Origin: Polaribacter reichenbachii
GTDB taxonomy: Bacteria; Bacteroidota; Bacteroidia; Flavobacteriales; Flavobacteriaceae
Length of the DNA stretch: 64,000 nt
Assembly: GCF_001975665.1 (NCBI RefSeq)
Contig: NZ_CP019419.1
Location: 2,959,501 to 3,023,500 of the forward strand
Reading direction: 5' to 3'
A program made the position numbers and the translations under genes. Every line of letters starts with the position of its first letter. The stretch's first letter is position 1. Below are positions 18,118 through 27,107 of this stretch, piece after piece. The notes beneath the pieces were generated by a model. The model saw nothing but the letters and a program-made list of their open reading frames with translations. It had not been told where the DNA came from and ran no database searches.

Positions 18118-18163
18118 ATATTTGGACAGCCAAACTGGTAAACCAATCTGGCTGTCCAAATAT
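18118..18163. promoter_or_regulatory. Nested palindrome, candidate GntR-type operator
   Basis: Perfect 15-bp arms ATATTTGGACAGCCA (18118-18132) and TGGCTGTCCAAATAT (18149-18163) surround a central TGGTAAACCA (18136-18145). Outer and inner dyads share the same centre (18140.5). TGGTnnACCA resembles operators of FadR-subfamily GntR hexuronate regulators (ExuR/UxuR sites, from memory). It ends 6 bp before the gluconokinase ATG, so it could bind a repressor or, as RNA, hide the start. No regulator gene lies nearby. Confidence 0.7.
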
Positions 18164-18169
18164 TTTAAG

Positions 18170-20062
18170 ATGCAACCAAGTGTAATTTTTGTTATCGGAG
18201 TTTCTGGAGTAGGTAAAAGTACCATTGGTAAACTTTTATCAGAAGAACTAAAAATTTCTTTTTTTGATGGCGATGATTTTCATCCTGAAAGTAACGTACA
18301 AAAAATGTCTAATGGCATTGCTTTGGTTGATGAAGATAGATATAGTTGGCTTCAAAATTTAAACGAATTAGCAAAAACACAAGTTAAGAACCTTAAAAGT
18401 TGTGTTATTGTGTGTTCTGCGTTAAAACAATCTTATAGAGATATATTAGAAAATACAATAGAGAAAAATTCTAAATGGATTTTTCTAAAAGGTTCTTTTG
18501 AGCTAATAAAAGAAAGGTTAGATAATAGAAAAGGGCATTTTATGGGATCTAAGCTTTTAGAATCTCAGTTTAATATTTTAGAAGAACCAAAAAATGCACT
18601 GCATATAGATGTAAAATCAACACAAAAAGATATTGTGAAAAGCATAAAAGAAAATTTAGAAAACAAGTCAGAATTTGGTCTTTTTGGCTTAGGAGTAATG
18701 GGTAAAAGTTTAAGTAGAAACTTAGCTAATAATGGTTTTAAAATGTCGCTGTTTAACAGACACGTAGATAATTTAGAAGTAGATGTTGCTAAAAATTTTA
18801 AAAATCAGTTTACAGAATTATCAGAAGCACAACCTTTTGATGATTTAGGCGCATTTGTAAACTCCTTGCAAAAACCGAGAAAAATAATGTTAATGGTAAA
18901 TGCAGGTAAAACTACAGATTACGTAATTAATGATTTGATACCATATTTATCTAAAGGAGATATTTTAATTGATGGAGGTAATTCTAACTACAAAAAAACA
19001 TTAGAAAGATTTACGTATCTAAAATCAAAAAACATTCAATTTATTGGAACAGGTGTTTCTGGAGGAGAAGAAGGGGCTTTAAAAGGACCTTCTATTATGC
19101 CTGGAGGAGATAAAGATTCTTATAATAAAATAAAAGATTATTTAGAAGCTATAGCAGCCAAAGATAAAAATGGAAAAGCTTGTTGCACTTTTATTGGTAC
19201 AGAAGGTAGTGGACATTTTGTGAAAATGGTTCATAACGGAATTGAATATGTAGAAATGCAATTATTAGCAGAAGCATATATTTTGTTAAAAAACTCAGGT
19301 AAAAATCCTGATGAAATTGCAGATGTTCTTGAAACTTGGAAAATTACAACCAACAGTTATTTATTAGAAATTACAATTGATATTCTAAGAAAAAAAGAAA
19401 ATAACGATTGGTTAATTCATAAAATTATGGATAAAGCAGGTAATAAAGGTACAGGAAACTGGACAACTATTGCCACAGCAGAATTAGGTATACCAAGTTC
19501 TATGATTACTACAGCTTTGTTTGCTAGGTATTCATCATTTTTTAAGGATGAAAGAATAGCAGCTAGTAAAAGTTTTAATACCATTAAGTTTGATGTGTCT
19601 TCTTTTAATGCTGATGATATTCATAAAGCATATCAATTTGCAAGAATTGTAAATCATTATCAAGGTTTTAAATTGATAAACGAAGCATCTAAAAAACATT
19701 CTTGGAGTTTAAATTTAAGTGAACTAGCTAGAATTTGGACAAATGGATGCATCATTAGATCTGATTTAATGGAAAATTTAGTAGAAGAATTTAAAACTAC
19801 AGATAACTTATTATCAAGTAAAAAGTTAATCGAAGAATTAAACGTTTTAAAGCCTAGCATTAAAAAAGTAGTTGCAGAAAGTATTATAAAAGAACAACCA
19901 ATACCTGCTTTAACAGACGCTATTAGTTTTTTAAATAGTTTTTCTAAAGCAGATTCTACAGCAAATATTATACAAGCACAGAGAGATTATTTTGGAGCAC
20001 ACACATACCAAAGAAATGATGATGTTTCAGGGAAATTTTATCATACAAACTGGCAAGAATAA
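18170..20062 (+). CDS. Fused gluconokinase / 6-phosphogluconate dehydrogenase
   Basis: 630 aa from the ATG at 18170; the frame extends to a TTG at 18122, but that runs through the palindrome. Residues 1-165 are a GntK-type kinase: GVSGVGKSTIG P-loop, DGDDFHPESN, CSALKQSYRD, RKGHFM, LESQFNILEEP. From about 167 follows a full decarboxylating 6PG dehydrogenase: GLFGLGVMGKSLSRNLA, DGGNSNYKKT, VSGGEEGA, catalytic Lys/Asn in FVKMVHNGIEY, and QRDYFGAHTYQR near the end. One polypeptide would take gluconate via 6-phosphogluconate to ribulose 5-phosphate. First gene of a sugar-acid/alginate operon. Confidence 0.92.
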   Translation: MQPSVIFVIGVSGVGKSTIGKLLSEELKISFFDGDDFHPESNVQKMSNGIALVDEDRYSWLQNLNELAKTQVKNLKSCVIVCSALKQSYRDILENTIEKNSKWIFLKGSFELIKERLDNRKGHFMGSKLLESQFNILEEPKNALHIDVKSTQKDIVKSIKENLENKSEFGLFGLGVMGKSLSRNLANNGFKMSLFNRHVDNLEVDVAKNFKNQFTELSEAQPFDDLGAFVNSLQKPRKIMLMVNAGKTTDYVINDLIPYLSKGDILIDGGNSNYKKTLERFTYLKSKNIQFIGTGVSGGEEGALKGPSIMPGGDKDSYNKIKDYLEAIAAKDKNGKACCTFIGTEGSGHFVKMVHNGIEYVEMQLLAEAYILLKNSGKNPDEIADVLETWKITTNSYLLEITIDILRKKENNDWLIHKIMDKAGNKGTGNWTTIATAELGIPSSMITTALFARYSSFFKDERIAASKSFNTIKFDVSSFNADDIHKAYQFARIVNHYQGFKLINEASKKHSWSLNLSELARIWTNGCIIRSDLMENLVEEFKTTDNLLSSKKLIEELNVLKPSIKKVVAESIIKEQPIPALTDAISFLNSFSKADSTANIIQAQRDYFGAHTYQRNDDVSGKFYHTNWQE

Positions 20063-20081
20063 TTAACACTAAAAAACCACT

Positions 20082-21374
20082 ATGGAATTAACTAAAAACA
20101 AAAAACCACTTTTAAAAAGAATACTTGCCTTAATTTTAAGTTTTGGTCCAGGTATTTTTGCAATCGGTTATACAATTGGTACAGGTAGTGTAACATCTAT
20201 GATTAAAGCCGGTAGTGCATATGGTATGCAATTAACTTGGGTGCTTTTATTAAGTTGTTTGTTTTCTGGAATTCTAATGTTTGTTTATGGTAATTATACA
20301 TTGATTACTGGAGAAACAGTGCTTTATAGTTTTAAGAAATATTTAAAAGCAGGTAAATTTATAGCGATTTTAATTATTGTTGGAGTTTCTGTTGGGCAAT
20401 GGGGCTCACTTATGGGGATTTTAACCATTTCTGCTAATATGCTTTATGAGATTTTTGCCATAAATTTCGATAGCCTAAAAGCATATGAATATGAAACCGT
20501 TTTACTTATTTCTATCATAATAGTTGGTGTATTTTATGCAATCATGTTAGTGGGTAAATACACTTTTTTTGAAAAAATATTGGTCGTATTTGTTTCATTT
20601 ATGGGGTTGTCTTTTATTATTTCATTATTTTTTGTTCACCCTTTACCTTCAGAAGTTTTAGAAGGCTTAATACCTTACATTCCAGAATCTAAAGATCCTA
20701 TGGTTTCAGGTAAAATGATGGTGGCAGCATTTGTAGGTACAACAATGGCTGCAGCAACATTTTTGTCTAGACCTCTATTTGTTAAAGGTAAAAATTGGAG
20801 CATAAAAGATTTAGGAAAACAGCGTAAAGATGCAATTACAGCAGCAATATTAGTATTTATTATAAGTGGTGCAATTATGGCAGTTGCTAGTGGAGCTTTA
20901 TATCATCAAGGTAATCCTGTAAATAATGTTTTAGATATGGCAAAGCCTCTAGAACCAATTGCAGGAAGTTTTGCAGTGGCCATTTTCTTTTTTGGTACGC
21001 TTAGTGCTGGTTTATCATCTATTTTTCCGTGTTTATTAATTGCGCCGCTTTTAATAGCAGATTACCAATCAGGAACTTTAGATACAAACTCAAAACAATT
21101 TCGAATTATTACAGGTATTGCTTGTTTAGTAGCCCTAATTGGTCCTGCATTTTTTGGAGGTAAACCAATTTTAGTTCAAATTTTATCGCAAGTATTTAAT
21201 GTATTTATTTTACCAGTAGTTGTTCTTGGTATTATTCTTTTGGTGAATAACAAAAAACTAATGAAAGGTTATAAAACAAGTTTAGGCGTTAATATTGGTT
21301 TATTCGCAGCCTTGTTCTTTTCTTGTATTGTTTCTTATACAGGAGTAGTTGGTCTTGTAACAAAATATCTATAG
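20082..21374 (+). CDS. Nramp-fold transporter lacking the metal-binding motifs
   Basis: 430 aa, about eleven transmembrane helices. The overall pattern is Nramp (FGPGIFAIGY...AGSAYGMQLTWVLLLS). However, the helix-1 metal motif DPGN is replaced by IGTG (residues 32-35), and the helix-6 MPH is replaced by MAA (222-224). Without these ligands, manganese/iron transport is unlikely. Its place 19 bp after a gluconate kinase/dehydrogenase fusion and before an SDR and an alginate lyase suggests an organic acid or sugar acid as substrate; that is an inference. Confidence 0.8.
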   Translation: MELTKNKKPLLKRILALILSFGPGIFAIGYTIGTGSVTSMIKAGSAYGMQLTWVLLLSCLFSGILMFVYGNYTLITGETVLYSFKKYLKAGKFIAILIIVGVSVGQWGSLMGILTISANMLYEIFAINFDSLKAYEYETVLLISIIIVGVFYAIMLVGKYTFFEKILVVFVSFMGLSFIISLFFVHPLPSEVLEGLIPYIPESKDPMVSGKMMVAAFVGTTMAAATFLSRPLFVKGKNWSIKDLGKQRKDAITAAILVFIISGAIMAVASGALYHQGNPVNNVLDMAKPLEPIAGSFAVAIFFFGTLSAGLSSIFPCLLIAPLLIADYQSGTLDTNSKQFRIITGIACLVALIGPAFFGGKPILVQILSQVFNVFILPVVVLGIILLVNNKKLMKGYKTSLGVNIGLFAALFFSCIVSYTGVVGLVTKYL

Positions 21375-21434
21375 TACATTAAAATTAAATTATAGTAAAT
21401 AGATTTATCTCAAAAAAAATAAATAAAACAAAAA

Positions 21435-22199
21435 ATGGAAAATAAATTAAAAAATAAAAATGTACTAATAACTGCTGGTGCTCAAGGAATAGGAGAATCA
21501 ATTACAAAGCATTTTATAGATAGTGGCGCAAATGTGTCAATTCACTATTTTTCTAGTAATGCAACAGCAAATGAATTAAAAGAATATGCAGAGTCTAAAG
21601 GTCAGAAAGCAGTTGTAATAAATGGCGATTTAACAAAAGAAGAAGATGCAAATATTTTAGTTGATAAAACAGTAGCTGCTTTAGGTAGTTTAGATATTCT
21701 AATTAATAACGCTGGTTCTTTAGTAGCTAGAAGATTATTAAATGAAATGGAAACTGAGTTTTGGCACAAAGTAATGGATATAAATTTAACTTCTATGATG
21801 TTTGTAACACGTGCAGCCGCTCCTCATTTAGGTAAAAATGAATCGAGTAGTATTGTAAATCTAGCATCTTTAGCTGGTCGTAAAGGAGGGCATCCAGGAT
21901 CCTTAGTGTATGCAACAAGTAAAGGTGCAATTTTAACGTTTACAAGAGCTTTATCTACAGAATTAGGAGCGCAAGGAACAAGAGTAAATGCAGTAGCTCC
22001 AGGTCTTATTTTAGGAACATCTTTTCATAACACGCATACCACAAAAGAATCTGCAGCAGAAACAATTTCAGGTATTCCAATAGAAAGAGCAGGTAACTCT
22101 GCAGATGTTGCACGTGCAGTTTTATTTTTAGCATCAGAATATGATGGTTTTATTGCAGGTGCAACACTAGACATTAATGGTGGAGTTTATAACATGTAA
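21435..22199 (+). CDS. Short-chain dehydrogenase/reductase (candidate uronate reductase)
   Basis: 254 aa, classical SDR. Cofactor glycines in ITAGAQGIGESI (residues 13-24), NNAG motif near 90, catalytic Ser in NLASLAGRKGG near 140 and YATSK near 157, closing with DINGGVYNM. Next to a PL7 alginate lyase it is a candidate for reducing the alginate monomer DEH to 2-keto-3-deoxygluconate, as SDRs in flavobacterial alginate loci do; a gluconate or other polyol dehydrogenase role is also possible. Confidence 0.82.
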   Translation: MENKLKNKNVLITAGAQGIGESITKHFIDSGANVSIHYFSSNATANELKEYAESKGQKAVVINGDLTKEEDANILVDKTVAALGSLDILINNAGSLVARRLLNEMETEFWHKVMDINLTSMMFVTRAAAPHLGKNESSSIVNLASLAGRKGGHPGSLVYATSKGAILTFTRALSTELGAQGTRVNAVAPGLILGTSFHNTHTTKESAAETISGIPIERAGNSADVARAVLFLASEYDGFIAGATLDINGGVYNM

Positions 22200-22225
22200 G
22201 AGTTCTAATTTTTAAAAATATTAAG

Positions 22226-23299
22226 ATGAAAAAAAGTTCAATAAAAATAGTTTTAGCATTTGTAATGCTTGCTGTTATTGCAACAAGTTGTAAAAAATCA
22301 ACTAAAAAAGAAGCAGCAACTCCAAAAACGGTTTATGCTAGTGATGTAATTCCGTTTTTTAACGATTGGAGTTTAATTTTGGGAGATGGTTCTAATGTAG
22401 GTCAAGCCATAAACTTCGAAAACAAAGATTATTTTTATACGGTAAAAGATGAAAAAGATACTTGGGTAGTTTTTAAATCGCCAAATGCAGGTGATACACA
22501 TGGTACTTCTAATAATACAAGAACCGAATTAGCACAATCTAAAAAATGGTATCCAATGACGGAAGCTAAATTAAAGGCTAATTTAAAAGTAATGAATGTT
22601 TCATCTACAGGAGATGCAACAGTTGCAGCTTCTTATGCTGTAGTAGTTGGGCAAATTCATAGTGCAGATAAACATGAGAATGAGCCTTTAAAGATTTTTT
22701 ACAAGAAATTTCCTGGTCATACAAAAGGTTCTGTATTTTGGCATTATGAAATTAATACTTTAGGTGATGATAATTCTAAAAGATGGGATTATTCTTCAGC
22801 TGTTTGGGGTAATGATTTCTCTATAGTAGGCTCAGATGCAAATACATATCCAGAAGAACCAACAGAAGGTATTGAATTAGGAGAAGAGTTTAGTTATTCA
22901 GTAGATGTAAAAGACGGAATAATGACTTTAGTATTTACAAGCGAAGGTCACGAAACAAAAACATTTACCAAAAACTTGATTAAAACAGATTATGCTTCTA
23001 AGGATGATATTTCTCAACAAACAAAAGATATGTTCTTTCCTGTTGGACAAGATGGAGTAGAAAGAGCAAATGCTTATGCAGATGAAGGTTGTTTTTTTAA
23101 ATTAGGTTGTTATAATCAAACAAATGGAAAATCACCAGATGTCAATAAGAATTGGTGCTCAGGTGCAGATACTTACGATGGAGATCTTAAAAAACAGTAC
23201 GAAACAGGTAATTATGCAGAGGTTTGGTTTAATAAAGCCAAAATTTACGTGAGTCCTAATGCTATTTCTAATCAAGAATATTTTACTAAAAATGATTAA
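22226..23299 (+). CDS. PL7 alginate lyase lipoprotein
   Basis: 357 aa. Lipoprotein signal with lipobox IATSC (Cys22). The three PL7 active-site blocks are present: RTELA (residues ~94-98), VVGQIHS (~136-142) and FFKLGCYNQ (~289-297). The family cleaves alginate by beta-elimination; the surface-anchored form suggests action in the periplasm or at the cell surface. It ends the operon; no terminator was recognised in the 53 bp before the next gene. Confidence 0.88.
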   Translation: MKKSSIKIVLAFVMLAVIATSCKKSTKKEAATPKTVYASDVIPFFNDWSLILGDGSNVGQAINFENKDYFYTVKDEKDTWVVFKSPNAGDTHGTSNNTRTELAQSKKWYPMTEAKLKANLKVMNVSSTGDATVAASYAVVVGQIHSADKHENEPLKIFYKKFPGHTKGSVFWHYEINTLGDDNSKRWDYSSAVWGNDFSIVGSDANTYPEEPTEGIELGEEFSYSVDVKDGIMTLVFTSEGHETKTFTKNLIKTDYASKDDISQQTKDMFFPVGQDGVERANAYADEGCFFKLGCYNQTNGKSPDVNKNWCSGADTYDGDLKKQYETGNYAEVWFNKAKIYVSPNAISNQEYFTKND

Positions 23300-23352
23300 T
23301 TAATCTCTTCTTAGATTCTCAATTTTACTTATTTTTATCGAAATTTTAGATA

Positions 23353-24903
23353 ATGAGTCAAAAAGAGGAATTCTTTGAATATATAAATTCAGGATATAGC
23401 ACCAAAGGAGATTTTATAGAGTTGGGAGCAGCAATGCTTGGTGAAGAAACTGTAACAAATGCAATTGTAAAAGTTCCTTTAAAAACCTTAAATAGACACG
23501 GATTAATTGCAGGTGCTACAGGTACAGGTAAAACAAAAACTTTACAAGTTCTAGCCGAAAATTTATCAGAAAAAGGGATTCCTGTTTTGTTAATGGACAT
23601 AAAAGGAGATCTTTCTGGTTTGGCTAAAGCAAGTCCTGGACACCCTAAAATTGATGAACGTCATACAAAAATTGGTTTTCCTTTCGAGGCTAAAAAATTT
23701 CCTATAGAAGTACTTACAATTTCTGAGCAAGATGGTACTAGATTACGTGCTACAATATCAGAATTTGGGCCTATTTTATTATCAAGAATTTTAGACTTAA
23801 CAGAAACTCAAAGCGGAATTGTTGCCATCATTTTTAAATATTGTGATGATAATAAGTTACCTCTTTTAGATATTAAAGATTTTAAAAAGGTTTTACAATT
23901 CGTAACAAACGAAGGTAAAGAAGAAATTCAGGCAGAATATGGGCGAATTTCTACAGCATCAACTGGTGCAATTTTACGTAAAATTGTAGAAATAGAACAA
24001 CAAGGTGGCGATTTATTCTTTGGCGAAAAATCTTTTGATGTAGAAGATTTAACCAGAGTAGACGAAGACGGAAAAGGAATTATTTCTGTTTTACGTTTAA
24101 CAGATATTCAAGATAAACCGAAGCTGTTTTCTACATTTATGTTACAATTATTGGCAGAGGTTTACGAAACTTTTCCAGAGCAAGGAGATTCTGGTAGGCC
24201 AGAATTAATCATATTTATAGACGAAGCACATTTGGTTTTTGATGAAGCTTCTAAAGCACTTTTAAATCAAATAGAAAGTATTGTAAAACTAATTCGTTCT
24301 AAAGGAATTGGTTTGTATTTCGTTACTCAAAATCCTAAAGATGTGCCAGAAGATATTTTAGCACAATTGGGTTTAAAAGTACAACATGCTTTAAGAGCAT
24401 TTACTGCAAAAGACAGAAAAGCCATTAAATTAGCTGCTGAGAATTATCCAGATTCTGAGTATTATGACACCAAAGAAGTTTTAACACAATTAGGTATTGG
24501 AGAAGCGTTTGTATCCGTTTTAAACGAAAAAGGGATTCCAACACCTTTAGCAAGAACAATGTTGCGTGCACCAATGAGCAGAATGGATATTTTAACTGAT
24601 AAAGAACTTAAAAACGTAATCAATAATTCTAGACTGTTCTATAAATACAACGAAAATTTAGATAGAGAAAGCGCTTACGAATTATTAAACTCTAAAATAG
24701 ATAAGATAAATAAAGCAGAAGAAAAGGCTATTAAAGACGCTGCAGATAAAAAGGAAAGAGAAAAATTAGCCAAAGAAAAACAAAAACAATCTAGAGTTTC
24801 TACCAGAAGAAGAAGCACAAGACAAGACCCATTAGTAAAAGTATTAACCAGTGCCACATTTATAAGAGCCGTTTTTGGAATTTTAAAAAAAGTAATTAAA
24901 TAA
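23353..24903 (+). CDS. HerA-like ATPase, DUF853 family
   Basis: 516 aa. Walker A GATGTGKTKT (residues 54-63), DIKGDLSGLA near 78, Walker B LIIFIDEAHLVF near 285, and a sensor-like TQNPKDVPEDIL near 330 match the DUF853 (YjgR-type) branch of HerA/FtsK ATPases, about 500 aa. A basic coiled C-terminal tail (KEKQKQSRVSTRRRSTRQ) could bind nucleic acid. The physiological role is not established. Confidence 0.9.
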   Translation: MSQKEEFFEYINSGYSTKGDFIELGAAMLGEETVTNAIVKVPLKTLNRHGLIAGATGTGKTKTLQVLAENLSEKGIPVLLMDIKGDLSGLAKASPGHPKIDERHTKIGFPFEAKKFPIEVLTISEQDGTRLRATISEFGPILLSRILDLTETQSGIVAIIFKYCDDNKLPLLDIKDFKKVLQFVTNEGKEEIQAEYGRISTASTGAILRKIVEIEQQGGDLFFGEKSFDVEDLTRVDEDGKGIISVLRLTDIQDKPKLFSTFMLQLLAEVYETFPEQGDSGRPELIIFIDEAHLVFDEASKALLNQIESIVKLIRSKGIGLYFVTQNPKDVPEDILAQLGLKVQHALRAFTAKDRKAIKLAAENYPDSEYYDTKEVLTQLGIGEAFVSVLNEKGIPTPLARTMLRAPMSRMDILTDKELKNVINNSRLFYKYNENLDRESAYELLNSKIDKINKAEEKAIKDAADKKEREKLAKEKQKQSRVSTRRRSTRQDPLVKVLTSATFIRAVFGILKKVIK

Positions 24904-24948
24904 CAAAATCAAAAAACGCACGTTTTATATTTTATAAAAACAAACCAA

Positions 24949-25506
24949 ATGATAAAAAAAAGCATCTTACCATTAGTTATGGTATCACTATTTATAATAA
25001 GTTGTAGTAATAATAATAAGTTTAAAATAGAAAAAGGTAAAGTAGGTTTAGTAGACCAAACCACAACTGTTAAAGACTTAAAAGTAATCTTTAAAAACGA
25101 TTCAATAGTAACCAATTTAAGTGAAGGTGCATTAGGAGATAATTATTTTCAAGACGATGATGAGTATTTAATTTACGAAAAAGGAGGCAAGCATTTATTA
25201 ACAATTATACCACAAGAACAGTTAGATTCTACATCAACCATAAAAAGTATAGAAATTCACGATGCTCGTTTTAAAACAAATGAAGGCATTAATTTAAACT
25301 CTAATTTTTCTGAAATTAACTCAACAAATATTTTAAGACCAGAATCTACTTTACAATCTGTAACTCTATTTGTAGACGAGTTAAATGTAACTATAGCAAT
25401 AGATAAACAAGAATTAGGTTTAAGAGATTTTAGTACTCAAAAAGTGTCTTTAGAACAAATTCCTGATTTGGCAAAAATGAAATCTTTTGTAGTTTGGTTT
25501 AATTAG
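24949..25506 (+). CDS. Hypothetical lipoprotein
   Basis: 185 aa. Lipobox FIISC (Cys19), then a mature part with no recognised domain: beta-rich, acidic, one copy only. It follows the HerA-like ATPase by 45 bp and may share its transcript. Confidence 0.6.
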   Translation: MIKKSILPLVMVSLFIISCSNNNKFKIEKGKVGLVDQTTTVKDLKVIFKNDSIVTNLSEGALGDNYFQDDDEYLIYEKGGKHLLTIIPQEQLDSTSTIKSIEIHDARFKTNEGINLNSNFSEINSTNILRPESTLQSVTLFVDELNVTIAIDKQELGLRDFSTQKVSLEQIPDLAKMKSFVVWFN

Positions 25507-25618
25507 GGCGTATTTTTTACCTTTTATAAGAAAGGCAAAAAACCGCGCTTTCCATTATATCTTTTTTTCGTACCCTCAAAAAAGGATGCCATTTCAATCG
25601 CTTACGCAAAACCAATCT
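25506..25618. repeat. Probable interspersed intergenic repeat
   Basis: This gap (GGGCGTATTTTTTACC ... AACCGCGCTTTCC ... CCTCAAAAAAGGATGCC ... CGCTTACGCAAAACC) resembles a roughly 100-bp degenerate repeat seen between genes in many Flavobacteriaceae (from memory). It contains an internal CCTCAAAAAAGG dyad. No second full copy is in the window. Confidence 0.45.
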
Positions 25619-25620
25619 TT

Positions 25621-25989
25621 ATGGATAAAAAATATACCATTCAAAAATCGCCATTTGTTGTACCAACAACAGATGGCAAATTAATTGAAGAACATTTTGG
25701 AAATGCAACAGATAAAAACTCTGATGTTAGTATTGCCCATATGATTGCACCACCAAACTGGAAAGAACCTTTTCAAACACCAAAATTTGATGAATATACC
25801 TACATCATAAAAGGAAAAAAACAATTTATTATTAATGATGAGGTTGTTGTGTTAGAAGCTGGTCAATCTATCAAAATAGAAAAAAATACACGCGTACAAT
25901 ATTCAAATCCTTTTGATACAGAATGCGAATATTTAGCTGTTTGTTTACCAGCTTTTTCTATTGATTTAGTGAACAGAGAAGAGGAATAA
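25621..25989 (+). CDS. Cupin-domain protein
   Basis: 122 aa, single small beta-barrel. The second cupin motif (VVLEAGQSIKIEKNTRVQYSN, residues ~78-98) is clear, while the first lacks the usual HxH pair (EYTYIIKGKKQFIIND), so metal binding is doubtful. No signal peptide. Substrate unknown. Confidence 0.72.
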   Translation: MDKKYTIQKSPFVVPTTDGKLIEEHFGNATDKNSDVSIAHMIAPPNWKEPFQTPKFDEYTYIIKGKKQFIINDEVVVLEAGQSIKIEKNTRVQYSNPFDTECEYLAVCLPAFSIDLVNREEE

Positions 25990-26069
25990 AATTCGATATA
26001 AATCGTATTTGAATTAATTTTAATATTGATATTAACAATTTTAAGTCAGAAAATGACTTAAATTGCGGT

Positions 26070-27107
26070 ATGAAAGATAAAGTAATTCCTCCAAAAACCA
26101 TAAGACAAGTCTTTGTCTTAATGCTCATTGTATTATTTGCGTTCTTAATATTTAGAGAATTAATTCCTTATTTATCGGGAGTTCTAGGAGCCATAACCAT
26201 TTACGTTATTCTACGAAAGTGGATGACTTATTTGGTAAAGAAAAAAAAATGGAATCCGCATTTTGCAGCCTTATTTTTAATGGCTTTTTCCTTTATTAGT
26301 ATTCTTTTACCAGTTGCTGGTATTGTGCTAATGTTAGGAGGTAAGGTAGGGGAAGCTGTAGACAATTCAGAAAAAATTGCCAAAGTTGTAAAAACTAAAA
26401 TGAATTGGTTCGAAGACAATTATGGTTATGATTTAAGTTCTAGAGTTAATACCGAAGAAATTTCTACTTGGATTTCAGAAAATTTAGAAACTTTTGCAGG
26501 AGGCACTTTTAATATCTTTATTGCTATTGGCTTAATGTATTTTGTACTTTATTATATGTTAACCAACAGAAATCAATTACGCACTTCTTTGTACGAGTAT
26601 ATTCCCATAAGCGAAAATAATTTAAAAATTATAGGTTCAGAATCTCAAGCAATGGTACGTTCTAATGCTATAGGTATTCCTCTAGTTGCTATTGCTCAGG
26701 GTATAATTGCACTTATCGGTTTTTTAATCTTCGGAATTAAAGATCCTTTTTTCTGGTTTATAATTGTAACAGTTGGTTCTATGATTCCTTTTATAGGAAC
26801 CTTAATAGGTATTTTACCAGTTTTTATTTTAACACTTTCTACAGGTAACAATTTCGCTGCTTGGGGAATTTTAATTTACGGTTTAGTTATTGTAGGTTCT
26901 ACAGATAATATTATTAGACTTTTTGTTTTGAAGAAATTGGATAATGTCCATCCATTAATTACGTTAATTGGTGTAATAGTTGGTGTGCCTTTATTTGGGT
27001 TTATTGGGCTTATTTTCGGACCACTTTTAATCAGTTTATTTTTAATTGTGGTAAGAATTTACAAAAAAGAATTTGGTGCTTTAATAGAATCTAGAAAAAT
27101 ACTTTAA
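26070..27107 (+). CDS. AI-2E family transporter
   Basis: 345 aa, seven to eight hydrophobic segments in the AI-2E (UPF0118/PerM-like) pattern, with the conserved IPLVAIAQGIIALIGFLIFGI and GSMIPFIGTLIGILP segments in the second half. Family members export small molecules or ions; the substrate is unknown here. Its stop overlaps the convergent TonB receptor stop by 4 nt. Confidence 0.85.
   Translation: MKDKVIPPKTIRQVFVLMLIVLFAFLIFRELIPYLSGVLGAITIYVILRKWMTYLVKKKKWNPHFAALFLMAFSFISILLPVAGIVLMLGGKVGEAVDNSEKIAKVVKTKMNWFEDNYGYDLSSRVNTEEISTWISENLETFAGGTFNIFIAIGLMYFVLYYMLTNRNQLRTSLYEYIPISENNLKIIGSESQAMVRSNAIGIPLVAIAQGIIALIGFLIFGIKDPFFWFIIVTVGSMIPFIGTLIGILPVFILTLSTGNNFAAWGILIYGLVIVGSTDNIIRLFVLKKLDNVHPLITLIGVIVGVPLFGFIGLIFGPLLISLFLIVVRIYKKEFGALIESRKIL

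Noticed and set aside
18122..18169. N-terminal extension of the gluconokinase fusion
   Set aside because: The extra codons only translate the palindrome; the kinase begins canonically at the ATG at 18170.
20082..21374. Manganese/iron transporter MntH
   Set aside because: The DPGN and MPH motifs required for metal coordination are replaced.
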